Assembly (NCBI GenBank): GCA_965216945.1
Contig: CBDCGU010000003.1
Location: 2,852,001-2,916,000, forward strand
From: DATHZQ01 sp965216945
GTDB lineage: Bacteria > Actinomycetota > Acidimicrobiia > Spongiisociales > UBA5794
Length of the DNA: 64,000 nt
Direction of reading: 5' to 3'
Positions 33,780 to 41,941 of this stretch are shown here, piece after piece. Position numbers and translations under genes: made by a program. The stretch's first letter is position 1; each line of letters starts with the position of its first letter. Under the pieces are notes generated by a model, which ran no database searches, was not told the origin of the DNA, and saw only the letters and a list, made by a program, of their open reading frames with translations.

Positions 33780-35030
33780 ATGACCCAAAGAGAGGGCACC
33801 TCTGTGACCTTGATCGGTCACCGTTGGGCGCGCCACAGCCACGCCCTCAAGGATTTCCTCGGCGGGAACCGGATCCCGTATCGATGGCTCGACGTCGATC
33901 GGGCCCACGCCGCGACCGTGTTGCTCGACGAGCTGGCGATGGCGGAAGAGGCTTTGCCGGTTGTACTGCTGCCCGGAGGTGGCACCCTGGCCGATCCGAC
34001 GGTGGAGCAGCTCGCCGAAGCGCTCGGCATGCATGCGCACGCCACCGGCCGCAGCTACGACCTCGGCATCGTCGGGGCCGGTCCCGCCGGGCTGGCGGCG
34101 GCGGTGTATGGAGGCTCGGAGGGCCTGTCGACGATCCTCGTCGAGCGGCATGCCACCGGAGGCCAGGCGGGCACCAGTTCTCGGATCGAGAACTATCTGG
34201 GCTTCCCCGACGGCATCGGCGGCGCCGACCTCGCCGATCGTGCCAGCGCCCAGGCTCGGAAGTTCGGCGTCGAGATCGTGGCGCCGCAGAGCGTCGACCA
34301 CGTGGAGCTCGATGGTGCCTACAAGGTGCTGCATCTCGGCGACGGGTCCGAAGTGGCGTGCCGGGCTCTCATCATCGCCTCCGGTGTCTCGTACAGGCTG
34401 CTCCACACTCCCGGGCTGGAGCGTCTTGCCGGCGCCGGCGTGTATTACGGAGCGGCGACCACGGAGGCGCAGGCCGCCGGCGGTGAGCACGTGTTCGTGA
34501 TCGGCTCCGCCAACTCGGCAGGGCAAGGGGCGATGTACTTCTCACGATTCGCCGCCAGGGTCACGGTGATCTTTCGGGGAACCCAACTGGGCGAGCACAT
34601 GTCGCAGTACCTCGTCGACCAGATCGAACACCAACCCAACATCGATCTGCTGCCACAGTCCCATGTCGTCGCCGCCCTCGGCGACGATCACCTCGAGTCG
34701 ATCGAGATCGAGAACGTGACGACCGCAGCCGTCACGCGACACGCGGCGTCGTTCCTCTTCGTCTTCGTGGGAGCGGAGCCGCGCATCGAATGGCTCGGCG
34801 GCCAGGTGGCGCTCGACGCCAAGGGCTACGTGCTGTGCGGACCTGACGTGCTCAGCGCCGGAGCATCGTGGCCGCTGGCTCGCCAGCCATTCCATCTCGA
34901 GACGAGCGTGCCGGGGATCTTCGCGGCGGGGGATGCCCGCCACGGCTCCATCCGCCGTGTCGCCGGTGCTGTGGGCGAGGGCTCAACCGCTGTTCAGTTG
35001 GTCCACCGGTATCTGGCTGAGCACTCGTGA
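33780..35030 (+). CDS. Thioredoxin-reductase-like FAD oxidoreductase lacking the CxxC
   Basis: 416 residues: a Grx/Trx-like N-terminal domain (about 1-90, HALKDFLGGNRIPYRWLDVD, ending in a PVVLLPGG strand) without its own CxxC, then a TrxR-like two-domain flavoprotein. FAD binding is GIVGAGPAGLAAAVY, NADPH binding is VIGSANSAGQG, and a final FAD block is PGIFAAGDA. Where TrxR has the redox CxxC (in the VSACATCDG segment) this protein has VYYGAATTE, so the classical disulfide chemistry is absent. A close paralogue, fused to a receiver domain, lies at 38543. The start is ATG 33780; GTG 33804 is an alternative. The 3' end overlaps the convergent transketolase gene by 37 bases. Confidence 0.85.
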   Translation: MTQREGTSVTLIGHRWARHSHALKDFLGGNRIPYRWLDVDRAHAATVLLDELAMAEEALPVVLLPGGGTLADPTVEQLAEALGMHAHATGRSYDLGIVGAGPAGLAAAVYGGSEGLSTILVERHATGGQAGTSSRIENYLGFPDGIGGADLADRASAQARKFGVEIVAPQSVDHVELDGAYKVLHLGDGSEVACRALIIASGVSYRLLHTPGLERLAGAGVYYGAATTEAQAAGGEHVFVIGSANSAGQGAMYFSRFAARVTVIFRGTQLGEHMSQYLVDQIEHQPNIDLLPQSHVVAALGDDHLESIEIENVTTAAVTRHAASFLFVFVGAEPRIEWLGGQVALDAKGYVLCGPDVLSAGASWPLARQPFHLETSVPGIFAAGDARHGSIRRVAGAVGEGSTAVQLVHRYLAEHS

Positions 35031-35953
35031 AAACCGGTGGAGACCACGGCGCCGGCCTGGTCCAGAGCACGCCCGATACCGGACGCATCGAGACCATGGG
35101 CGGTGCGATGCTCCTCCGGCGTTCCATAGCTCCGCAGTTCGGCGTTGGCGACACCGAGACTCGTCAACCGCACCGGCCGGTCGCGTAGCGCCTCCGTCAC
35201 GGCGTGGGCCGAGGTGCCTGCCAGGTACGGCTCGACGACGACCACGTCCGGCCCCGTGACGGCATCCCGCAAGGTCACCGCATCGAGGGGATGGGGTGTG
35301 ATCGTGTATGCGACGGTGACGTCGCGGCCCTCGGCGGCGGCCAGCGTCGGGTCGAGCGTTGGCCCGACAGCCAGAACGGTCGGAGCGCCACGACTCCCGC
35401 TCCGCACCACGTCGATGGCGCCGGTCGTGGCCGAGTGCCGCGACTCTGCGTTCGCCTCCTCGCTCATCCGGATGTAGTTGCGACCTTCGTCGGCGGCACT
35501 GCGGCGCAAGACGGCCTCGAGCTCGTCCGGATGTCCCGGTACGTGGATGTTCCATCCGGGCAGAGTCGCCACCGCGGCGACGTCGGCGGGGGCGTGGTGA
35601 GTGCGGCCGCTGGCCGATGCGTCGTACGAGGCTCCGACGGACATCAGCACGGCACCAAGGTCCTGGTGGCTGAGATCGAGCTTGAGCTGTTCGAAGGTCC
35701 GCTCCACGAGGAACGGCGCATACGTGTGCACGATGGGGCGTATGCCTGCCAGTGCCAGGCCTGCCGCCACGCCGAGCATGGCCTGCTCGCGAATGCCGAC
35801 GTTGACCACGCGCCCGGGGTACCGGGTGGTGGCTCCTACGTCGGCGAAGCGGCCGACGCCAATGTCGGCGAGGACGAGACCGAGCCTCTTGTGGGTGTCG
35901 AGTAGTGCCGTGGTGGTGGCGACAAAGCGATCGCGCATCGTGTCCATCGTCAT
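34994..35953 (-). CDS. Transketolase, C-terminal subunit
   Basis: 319 residues holding the pyrimidine-binding and C-terminal domains. VNVGIREQAMLGVAAGLA carries the conserved Glu that activates TPP, and the YAPFLVERTFEQLKLDLS block follows. Together with the N-terminal partner just upstream (4-base overlap, so coupled) it makes a split transketolase, a form common in actinobacteria and archaea. Role: carbon transfer in the non-oxidative pentose phosphate pathway. The end is read in antisense to the TrxR-like gene over 37 bases. Confidence 0.88.
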   Translation of the reverse strand: MTMDTMRDRFVATTTALLDTHKRLGLVLADIGVGRFADVGATTRYPGRVVNVGIREQAMLGVAAGLALAGIRPIVHTYAPFLVERTFEQLKLDLSHQDLGAVLMSVGASYDASASGRTHHAPADVAAVATLPGWNIHVPGHPDELEAVLRRSAADEGRNYIRMSEEANAESRHSATTGAIDVVRSGSRGAPTVLAVGPTLDPTLAAAEGRDVTVAYTITPHPLDAVTLRDAVTGPDVVVVEPYLAGTSAHAVTEALRDRPVRLTSLGVANAELRSYGTPEEHRTAHGLDASGIGRALDQAGAVVSTGFHECSARYRWTN

Positions 35954-36642
35954 CCCTTCGACTCGACCACGGCCACGACCGCTTTGGGCTTGCCCGGATA
36001 GCTCGCCCTGAGGGCCGATTCAAGGGCCCGGTGGTCTCGTCCGTCGACGGTGGCGGCCGCCCAGCCCTCCACGGCGAAGCGGGCGGCGATGCCACCCGGC
36101 CAGCCGTGTGAAGCCGACTCGTTGTCGATCACGACTGCGGTGAGCCGGTCGAGGCCGAAGCGGGCGGCGAGTGCGATCGCTTCGTGGTTGCTGCCTTCGT
36201 CGAGCTCGGCGTCACCGGTCATCACGACGACGTTGGGTGCTGAGGGTCCCAACGTGCGCAGGCCCAGCGCCAACCCGGTGGCGATGGGGAGGCCATGGCC
36301 GAGCGACCCGGAGGAGATCTCGACTCCGGGCACGAGCGTCCGGTCCGGGTGATGGCCCAGCGGAGAGTCGAAGGACCCGAAGCCATCGAGCCACTCCAGC
36401 GGGAAGAACCCCTTCGCGGCAAGCACTGCGTAGTACGCCATGGGTCCGTGGCCCTTCGACAAGAGGAAGCGATCGCGGTCGGGGGCATTCGGGCGTGCCG
36501 GGTCGATCCGCAGGATCCTGTCGTACAGCACCCACAGCGCATCCAGCGTCGACGTGGCGCTGGGGGAATGCTTCTCGTCCCCGGTCATCCGGGACATCAG
36601 CGGTTCGAGGTCGGCGTATCCAAGAGTTGTTGCGGTGGTCAT
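35950..36642 (-). CDS. Transketolase, N-terminal subunit
   Basis: 230 residues, the TPP-binding half. LLSKGHGPMAYYAVLA, LGHGLPIATGLALGLR and VMTGDAELDEGSNHEA (the GD...N diphosphate motif, with Ala where GDG is usual) are visible. It pairs with the C-terminal subunit downstream. The ATG at 36642 lies 6 bases after a TACGTT -10 box, within a promoter that carries a SoxR-type box. SoxR is encoded divergently. Confidence 0.88.
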   Translation of the reverse strand: MTTATTLGYADLEPLMSRMTGDEKHSPSATSTLDALWVLYDRILRIDPARPNAPDRDRFLLSKGHGPMAYYAVLAAKGFFPLEWLDGFGSFDSPLGHHPDRTLVPGVEISSGSLGHGLPIATGLALGLRTLGPSAPNVVVMTGDAELDEGSNHEAIALAARFGLDRLTAVVIDNESASHGWPGGIAARFAVEGWAAATVDGRDHRALESALRASYPGKPKAVVAVVESKG

Positions 36643-36648
36643 GCTGGC

Positions 36649-36679
36649 AACGTACAACCTCAAGTATGCTTGAAGTCAA
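36649..36679 (-). promoter_or_regulatory. SoxR-type promoter of the split transketolase operon
   Basis: On the minus strand: -35 TTGACT (36674-36679), a 19-bp spacer (36655-36673), and -10 TACGTT (36649-36654) 6 bases before the ATG. The dyad at 36658-36675 reads CCTCAAGTATGCTTGAAG on the plus strand, 14 of 18 positions matching the E. coli soxS box CCTCAAGTTAACTTGAGG. A 19-bp spacer holding the dyad is the mark of MerR-family activated promoters. SoxR is encoded next door. Confidence 0.8.
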
Positions 36680-36764
36680 GAACGGATTCCGAGGCACCGC
36701 CGGACGGCGGGGAGTTGGTCGGTTGGGGGTTCGCGCCGCACATCGGCGCGCCAGCAACACGACA

Positions 36765-36797
36765 CGGAGGGTCATCCGTACATCCACCGACCCTCCG
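36765..36797. repeat. 9-bp inverted repeat in the soxR leader
   Basis: CGGAGGGTC (36765-36773) and GACCCTCCG (36789-36797), loop 15, ending 11 bases before the soxR ATG and next to its ribosome-binding site. Another GC-rich dyad (GCGCCG/CGGCGC) lies near 36733-36749. Confidence 0.5.
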
Positions 36798-36808
36798 GAA
36801 AGGGAGCC

Positions 36809-37294
36809 ATGGGAGCACTTCCGGAATGGCTGACGGTGGGCGAGCTCGCCGCCCGCAGCGGCGTCGCCACCTCTGCACTGCGGTTCTACGAGAGCAGAGG
36901 ACTGCTGCACGCCGAACGGACGGCAGGCAACCAGCGGCGCTTCCACCGTTCGTCCCTCCGTCGCATCGGTGTCATCCGCGCCGCCCAGGCGATCGGGTTG
37001 TCGCTGGCCGACGTCGAGGAGGTCCTGAGTTCGCTTCCCGCAGATCGGGCGCCCACGCGCGCCAACTGGGAGGAGATCTCCGCACGATGGCAGGACGATC
37101 TCGAGCGCCGCATCCACGAGTTGCAACTGCTCCGCGACAAGCTGACCGGATGCATCGGGTGCGGGTGCCTCTCCCTCGAGGCATGCAGCCTCTTCAATCT
37201 GGAGGACCGTGCCGCAGCAGCCGGCGTGGGAGCCCGCTACCTCCTGGGCGACACCCCGCCATCCGCGGAGACTGAGGGTCCGCCGGTCCGGTGA
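36809..37294 (+). CDS. soxR: Redox-sensitive transcriptional regulator SoxR
   Basis: 161 residues. The MerR winged helix spans about 7-75 (LTVGELAARSGVATSALRFYE), a dimerisation helix follows, and the [2Fe-2S] site is CIGCGCLSLEAC (Cys 115, 118, 120, 126), exactly the CX2CXCX5C of SoxR. It senses superoxide or redox-cycling compounds by oxidation of the cluster and activates promoters with a 19-bp spacer. Such a promoter is in front of the divergent transketolase pair. No soxS is seen. AAGGGAG precedes the ATG. Confidence 0.95.
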   Translation: MGALPEWLTVGELAARSGVATSALRFYESRGLLHAERTAGNQRRFHRSSLRRIGVIRAAQAIGLSLADVEEVLSSLPADRAPTRANWEEISARWQDDLERRIHELQLLRDKLTGCIGCGCLSLEACSLFNLEDRAAAAGVGARYLLGDTPPSAETEGPPVR

Positions 37295-37376
37295 TCGTGA
37301 AGTGACGATGTTCCGGATGATTTGACATTGTCTGCCGCACCGGCTCCCGGGCTTTTTCTGCACCCTCCCAGCGGGC

Positions 37377-37382
37377 TACGCT
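37377..37382 (+). promoter_or_regulatory. -10 box of a leaderless promoter (TACGCT)
   Basis: TACGCT ends 6 bases before the GTG at 37389, identical in sequence and spacing to the rhodanese promoter at 6380. Confidence 0.5.
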
Positions 37383-37388
37383 GGCGCC

Positions 37389-38480
37389 GTGGATCGCGAC
37401 GAAGATCGCATAGCCCTGTTCCTCGACTACGAGAACCTCGCCCTCGGCGCGCGCGAGTCGTTCGGGGGGATGAAGTTCGACTTCCGCCCCATCGCCGATG
37501 CCCTTGCCGAACGGGGCCGGGTGGTCGTGCGGAGGGCATATGCCGATTGGTCGTTCTTCGACGACGACCGGCGAATGCTCACCCGCAACCACGTCGAGCT
37601 CATCGAGATCCCACAGCGGATGGGCGCCTCTCGCAAGAACGCCGCCGACATCAAGATGGCCGTGGATGCGTTGGAGCTTGCGTTCGAGCGCGACTATCTG
37701 AGCACCTTCGTCATCTGTACCGGTGACAGCGACTTCACGCCGCTCGTGCACAAGTTGCGCGAGCTGAACAAGCGGGTCATCGGTGTCGGGATCAAGGACT
37801 CCACGTCCAACCTGCTGCCGCCGGCGTGTGACGAGTTCCTCTTCTACGACACGCTCGAGGGCGTCGAGGCGCCGGCCGAGCCGCGACGGCGGCGGCGTCG
37901 CTCCGCACCGAAGCGTGACAGTGGACGGGAGGAGCAGACGGAGCAGCCGGCCGAGCCCGAGGAGGAGACGTCGGCAGCACCCACCGTCGAGGACCTTGCG
38001 GTGCTCATCGCCCAGACTCTCGTCGGCATGCAACGGAGCTCGGGAGGGCAGGTGTCCGCCTCGACACTCAAGCGAACCCTGCTGCGCAAGGACCCCACGT
38101 TCACCGAGGCCGACTACGGCTTTCGCGCCTTTGGCGAGCTGCTGCGCCATCTCGAGGAGCGCAATGTCGTCGAGCTCAGCGAAGGTCCCGCCAAGGGTGA
38201 TCCCGAAGTGTCGCTGCCCCAGCACGTCGGGGGCGAGTCGGAGGCATTGCAGCTGCTCAGAACGGTTGTCGCCGATCTCGAGGCCAAGTCGCGTCCCGTC
38301 GTCCTCTCCGGTCTCAAGCACCAGGTGCGCCGGGTGCAGCCGGACTTCAACGAGAAGTCGTACGGCTACGGGAGCTTCCTCCAGTTCACCCGCGCTGCCG
38401 CCAACGAGGGCCTGGTCACGCTGGATTGGAGTGGCGAGGCCGACGACTACGTCCTCACCGCCGCGACATCGGAGGGTTGA
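37389..38480 (+). CDS. NYN-domain protein with two OST-HTH/LOTUS domains
   Basis: 363 residues. An N-terminal NYN/PIN-like nuclease domain (about 1-155) carries the acidic residues FLDYEN (first Asp), the KMAVDALELA helix Asp, and CTGDSDFTPL (Asp pair). A charged linker (RRRRRRSAPKR, then Glu-rich) leads to two OST-HTH/LOTUS-like domains (about 205-275 and 285-355), each with a short helix bundle ending in YGF/YGY segments. NYN proteins are Mg-dependent RNases, and LOTUS domains bind RNA. The start is GTG 37389 (leaderless promoter). Confidence 0.88.
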   Translation: MDRDEDRIALFLDYENLALGARESFGGMKFDFRPIADALAERGRVVVRRAYADWSFFDDDRRMLTRNHVELIEIPQRMGASRKNAADIKMAVDALELAFERDYLSTFVICTGDSDFTPLVHKLRELNKRVIGVGIKDSTSNLLPPACDEFLFYDTLEGVEAPAEPRRRRRRSAPKRDSGREEQTEQPAEPEEETSAAPTVEDLAVLIAQTLVGMQRSSGGQVSASTLKRTLLRKDPTFTEADYGFRAFGELLRHLEERNVVELSEGPAKGDPEVSLPQHVGGESEALQLLRTVVADLEAKSRPVVLSGLKHQVRRVQPDFNEKSYGYGSFLQFTRAAANEGLVTLDWSGEADDYVLTAATSEG

Positions 38481-38542
38481 TCGCGGCAGACCCTGGTCGC
38501 TCGCTACGCTGACCATTCTGCCGCCTGTGGAGGAGATGCGCG

Positions 38543-40198
38543 ATGGCGAAGCCGGCGATCCTGTGCGTCGATGACGAGCCGGAGGTCGCGGCCGCCGTAG
38601 AGCGCGACATGCGAGCGAGGTATCGCGGGGACTACCGGGTGATCTCGGCGACCTCGGGTGCGGATGCGCTCGCCACCCTCGAAGAGCTCAAGCGGCGCGG
38701 CGATCCGGTGGCGTTGTTGATCGTCGATCAGCGCATGCCGGAGATGACCGGGACCGAGTTCCTCGCTGCCGCCATGCAGCTCTATCCCGATGTGCGGAAG
38801 ATGTTGCTCACGGCGTACGCCGACACCGATGCTGCCATCGAGTCGATCAACACCCTGGGTCTCGACCACTACCTGATGAAACCGTGGGAGCCACCCGAGC
38901 AGATGTTGTATCCGCTCGTCGACGACCTGCTGGCAGCCTGGGAGGCGACGGCCGTGGTCCCCTACGACGGCATCCGGGTTGCCGGGGCGTTGTGGTCCGC
39001 CAGGTCGCACGACATCAAGGACTTCCTCTCCCGCAACCGGCTGCCGTACCAATGGCTCGACGTCGACGACAGCTCAGAGGCGGCGCAACTGGTGGCTTCG
39101 GTCGAAGACCCGACCCTCCCCGTCGTCTTCTTTCCCGACGGGTCGTGGCTGGCGTCGCCCAGCGAGGCGGAGGTGGCGGCGAAGGCCGGGCTGCACACCC
39201 GCGCCAGCCACCCCTACTACGACTTCGCCATCATCGGCGGCGGCCCGGCCGGATTGGGGGCCGCCGTCTACGGAGCCTCCGAGGGGATGCGGACGCTCAT
39301 GATCGAACGCGAGGCCACCGGTGGGCAGGCCGGGACCAGCTCGCGCATCGAGAACTACCTCGGCTTCCCCAGCGGCCTGTCGGGGGCGGACCTCGCCAAG
39401 CGAGCCACCGACCAGGCGACCCGTCTCGGGGCCGAGATCCTCACGGCCGTGCAGGTCGATGCGATCCGGGTCGACGACTCACACAAAGTCGTGCACCTGT
39501 CCGACGGGACCGAGATCACGTGCAAAGCGATCCTTCTGGCGATGGGGGTCGAGACACGCAAGCTCGAGGTGCCGGGCATCGACGTGGTCACCGGGGCGGG
39601 GGTGTACTACGGCGCCGCCCTCACGGAGGCGCCCAACTACGCCGATCGGCCCGTCTACGTCGTCGGCGGAGCCAACTCGGCCGGCCAGGGCTCCATGCTG
39701 TTCTCCCGCTACGCCTCGAAGGTGACGATGCTCGTTCGCAACAGCTCGCTCGCGGGCTCGATGTCCGCCTATCTGATCGAGCAGATCGCCGCCACGCCCA
39801 ACATCGAGGTGCTCACCCGCCGCGAGGTCGTCGCAGTGCACGGCGACCCACAATTGGAGGCCATCACCGTGCTGGATCGCGACTCCGGCGAGGAGGAGAA
39901 GCTCGATGCCGCGGCGATGTTCATCTTCATCGGGCAACGGCCCCACACCGATCTGGTCGCCGACCTCGTGGTCCGCCATCCATCGGGCTTCATCCTCACC
40001 GGTCCGGATCTGATGAAGGACGGCGAGCGACCCAAGGGTTGGACGCTGAAGCGCGATCCGATGTATCTCGAGACCAGCGTGCCGGGGATCTTCGCCGCAG
40101 GCGACTGCCGGTACGGATCGGTCAATCGTGTTGCCACGGCCGTTGGTCAGGGATCGATGTCCGTCTCCTTCGTCCACCGGTACCTCGAGACGACATGA
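38543..40198 (+). CDS. Response-regulator receiver fused to CxxC-less TrxR-like flavoprotein
   Basis: 551 residues. Receiver domain (1-130): ILCVDDEPEV with acidic pair, phosphoacceptor Asp 62 in IVDQRMPEMTG, LLTAYAD and the Lys in YLMKPW, all present. Next, a Grx/Trx-like domain without CxxC (about 145-225, DIKDFLSRNRLPYQWLDVDD). Then the TrxR-like part: FAD motif IIGGGPAGLGAAVY, NADPH motif VVGGANSAGQG, and a FAD block PGIFAAGDCR. In place of the TrxR CATC it has YGAAL. GAGGAG precedes the ATG. The stop overlaps the start of the histidine kinase (ATGA), so receiver and kinase are likely partners. Confidence 0.9.
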   Translation: MAKPAILCVDDEPEVAAAVERDMRARYRGDYRVISATSGADALATLEELKRRGDPVALLIVDQRMPEMTGTEFLAAAMQLYPDVRKMLLTAYADTDAAIESINTLGLDHYLMKPWEPPEQMLYPLVDDLLAAWEATAVVPYDGIRVAGALWSARSHDIKDFLSRNRLPYQWLDVDDSSEAAQLVASVEDPTLPVVFFPDGSWLASPSEAEVAAKAGLHTRASHPYYDFAIIGGGPAGLGAAVYGASEGMRTLMIEREATGGQAGTSSRIENYLGFPSGLSGADLAKRATDQATRLGAEILTAVQVDAIRVDDSHKVVHLSDGTEITCKAILLAMGVETRKLEVPGIDVVTGAGVYYGAALTEAPNYADRPVYVVGGANSAGQGSMLFSRYASKVTMLVRNSSLAGSMSAYLIEQIAATPNIEVLTRREVVAVHGDPQLEAITVLDRDSGEEEKLDAAAMFIFIGQRPHTDLVADLVVRHPSGFILTGPDLMKDGERPKGWTLKRDPMYLETSVPGIFAAGDCRYGSVNRVATAVGQGSMSVSFVHRYLETT

Positions 40199-41517
40199 AG
40201 GAGGCGTTGCGCCAGGTCGAGCTGTTCGCCGCGCTTGACGACGCCGACCTGGACCGGTTGCTGGCGAAGGGTGAGCTCGTTTCCCTGCAACCTGGTGAGG
40301 TGCTCTTCGAGGAAGGTGACGAGGGCGACCGGGCGTATGTCGTCGAGTCGGGGGAGATGGAGATCGTGAAGCGATCCCGCACTCGCGACGTCCTGGTGAA
40401 GACGTCCGGACCGGGTGAGGTGATCGGGGAGATGGCGATCCTGCAGGCGACGCCGCGGACGGCCACCGTGCGGGCGTGTGGCGACGCGACGCTGCTGGCT
40501 ATCGACGGGGATGCGTTCCGAACGTTCGTCGATGAGTCACCTGAGGCAGCCGGCCGCATGCTGGAAACCATGTTCGACCGCTGGCGGGAGACCGATTCGG
40601 CGTTGCGGGAGAGCGATCGGCTGGCGCAGCTCGGCTCACTGTCGGCCGGGGTGGCGCACGAGCTCAACAACCCGGCGGCGGCGATCGGTCGGGCGGCGGG
40701 CCGCCTCGGCGAGCTGCTGACGTCGGCACCGGTCACGTCGGCGCCCGAATGGACCGCGCTGGAGGGGCAGCTCGGCGAGCACCCCGTGATGAGCTCGCTG
40801 GATCGCAGTGACGCCGAGGATGCAATGGAGGATGCCCTCGGCGCCGCCGGCATCGACCAGCCGTGGGACTACGCAGGCGCCCTGGTCGATCTCGGTGTGA
40901 CCCCCGACTCCCTGCCGGATCTGCTCGGTGCGGTCGACGCCCCCTCGGAGCGGCTGAGAGACCTGGCACACCGGCACGAGGCAGCGTCGCTGGCTCGTGA
41001 GATCCGGGACGCTGCCGAGCGCATCTCGGCGATCGTCGGCTCGTTGCGCTCGTACACCTATCTGGACCGCGGCGCTCGTCAGGCCGTGGACGTCAATCGC
41101 GGTCTGGCGGACACGCTGGTGATGCTCCGCGGGCGGCTCAAGCGGCTCAGGGTGGCCACCGAGTATGGCGACGATCTGCCGGCGATCGACGGGCACGGGG
41201 GTGAGCTGAATCAAGTGTGGACGAACCTGATCGTGAATGCCGCCGACGCCGCTGGGGAGGGGGGAACCATCACCATCCGCAGCCGCCACGAGGGAGCTTG
41301 GGTTGTCGTCGAGATCGAGGACGACGGACCTGGCGTCCCTCAGGAGATCCGGGACCGTGTGTTCGATCCGTTCTTCACCACCAAACCCATCGGCGTCGGC
41401 ACCGGGATCGGCCTCGACGTGAGCCGCCACATCGTCCAGGAGCAACACGGCGGAGCGCTGGAGCTCGAGTCCGAACCCGCGCGCACCGTCTTCACCGTGC
41501 GGCTCCCGGTCGGTTGA
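40195..41517 (+). CDS. Cyclic-nucleotide-binding sensor histidine kinase
   Basis: 440 residues. A CRP-like domain (about 5-125) carries the phosphate-binding cassette GEMAILQATPRTATV, where the Arg and Glu positions fit cNMP binding. The HisKA-like part has His 155 in AGVAHELNN. The ATPase domain has the N box in NQVWTNLIVNAADA, DDGPGVP, FDPFFTTK and GTGIGLDVS. It has no membrane segments. It overlaps the receiver-TrxR gene by 4 bases. It probably phosphorylates that receiver, with cAMP or cGMP as signal. The cyclase at 20975 could be a source. Confidence 0.9.
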   Translation: MKEALRQVELFAALDDADLDRLLAKGELVSLQPGEVLFEEGDEGDRAYVVESGEMEIVKRSRTRDVLVKTSGPGEVIGEMAILQATPRTATVRACGDATLLAIDGDAFRTFVDESPEAAGRMLETMFDRWRETDSALRESDRLAQLGSLSAGVAHELNNPAAAIGRAAGRLGELLTSAPVTSAPEWTALEGQLGEHPVMSSLDRSDAEDAMEDALGAAGIDQPWDYAGALVDLGVTPDSLPDLLGAVDAPSERLRDLAHRHEAASLAREIRDAAERISAIVGSLRSYTYLDRGARQAVDVNRGLADTLVMLRGRLKRLRVATEYGDDLPAIDGHGGELNQVWTNLIVNAADAAGEGGTITIRSRHEGAWVVVEIEDDGPGVPQEIRDRVFDPFFTTKPIGVGTGIGLDVSRHIVQEQHGGALELESEPARTVFTVRLPVG

Positions 41518-41557
41518 CGGCTCTGCCGGGCTCGACCCCGGCAAACGGCGCCCACAA

Positions 41558-41875
41558 TTAGTCGCGTGATTGGTAGCGATATCCGCGGCGACGCGTTCGT
41601 GCATTGAGGTAGGTGGTGACGATCGACAGACCCGACAGGATGTACAGGACGGTGAAGAGCTTCGCCGGATCCGTGGTAGGGGCCAGATCGCCGAATCCGA
41701 CGGTCGTCACCGCAACGGTGGAGAAGTACAGCGAGTCGACCCAGCTCCAGCCTTCGAGCAGGCGGTATGCGATCGTGCCGATGGCGAGAAGGCCTGCTGC
41801 GGATACCCCCAACACCCGGTACATGACTTCCTGGTCGACGACGTGATGTTCCGGGTCGTGGCGTGCGTCGGCCAT
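41558..41875 (-). CDS. Two-pass potassium channel protein
   Basis: 105 residues: a short N-terminal tail, membrane segment 1 (LGVSAAGLLAIGTIAYRLL), a pore helix with the selectivity filter TTVGFGDL, and membrane segment 2. It has the KcsA/Kch layout with a TVGFGD filter for K+. No cytosolic RCK domain is attached. Would need four subunits for a pore. AAAGG precedes the ATG. Convergent to the histidine kinase, with 40 bases between. Confidence 0.85.
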   Translation of the reverse strand: MADARHDPEHHVVDQEVMYRVLGVSAAGLLAIGTIAYRLLEGWSWVDSLYFSTVAVTTVGFGDLAPTTDPAKLFTVLYILSGLSIVTTYLNARTRRRGYRYQSRD

Positions 41876-41941
41876 GGGTCCGTGCCTTTCTCTTTCTCGT
41901 CCGGCGTCGTGATCTTGCCACGTTGCCGGGCCGAGATCGTC

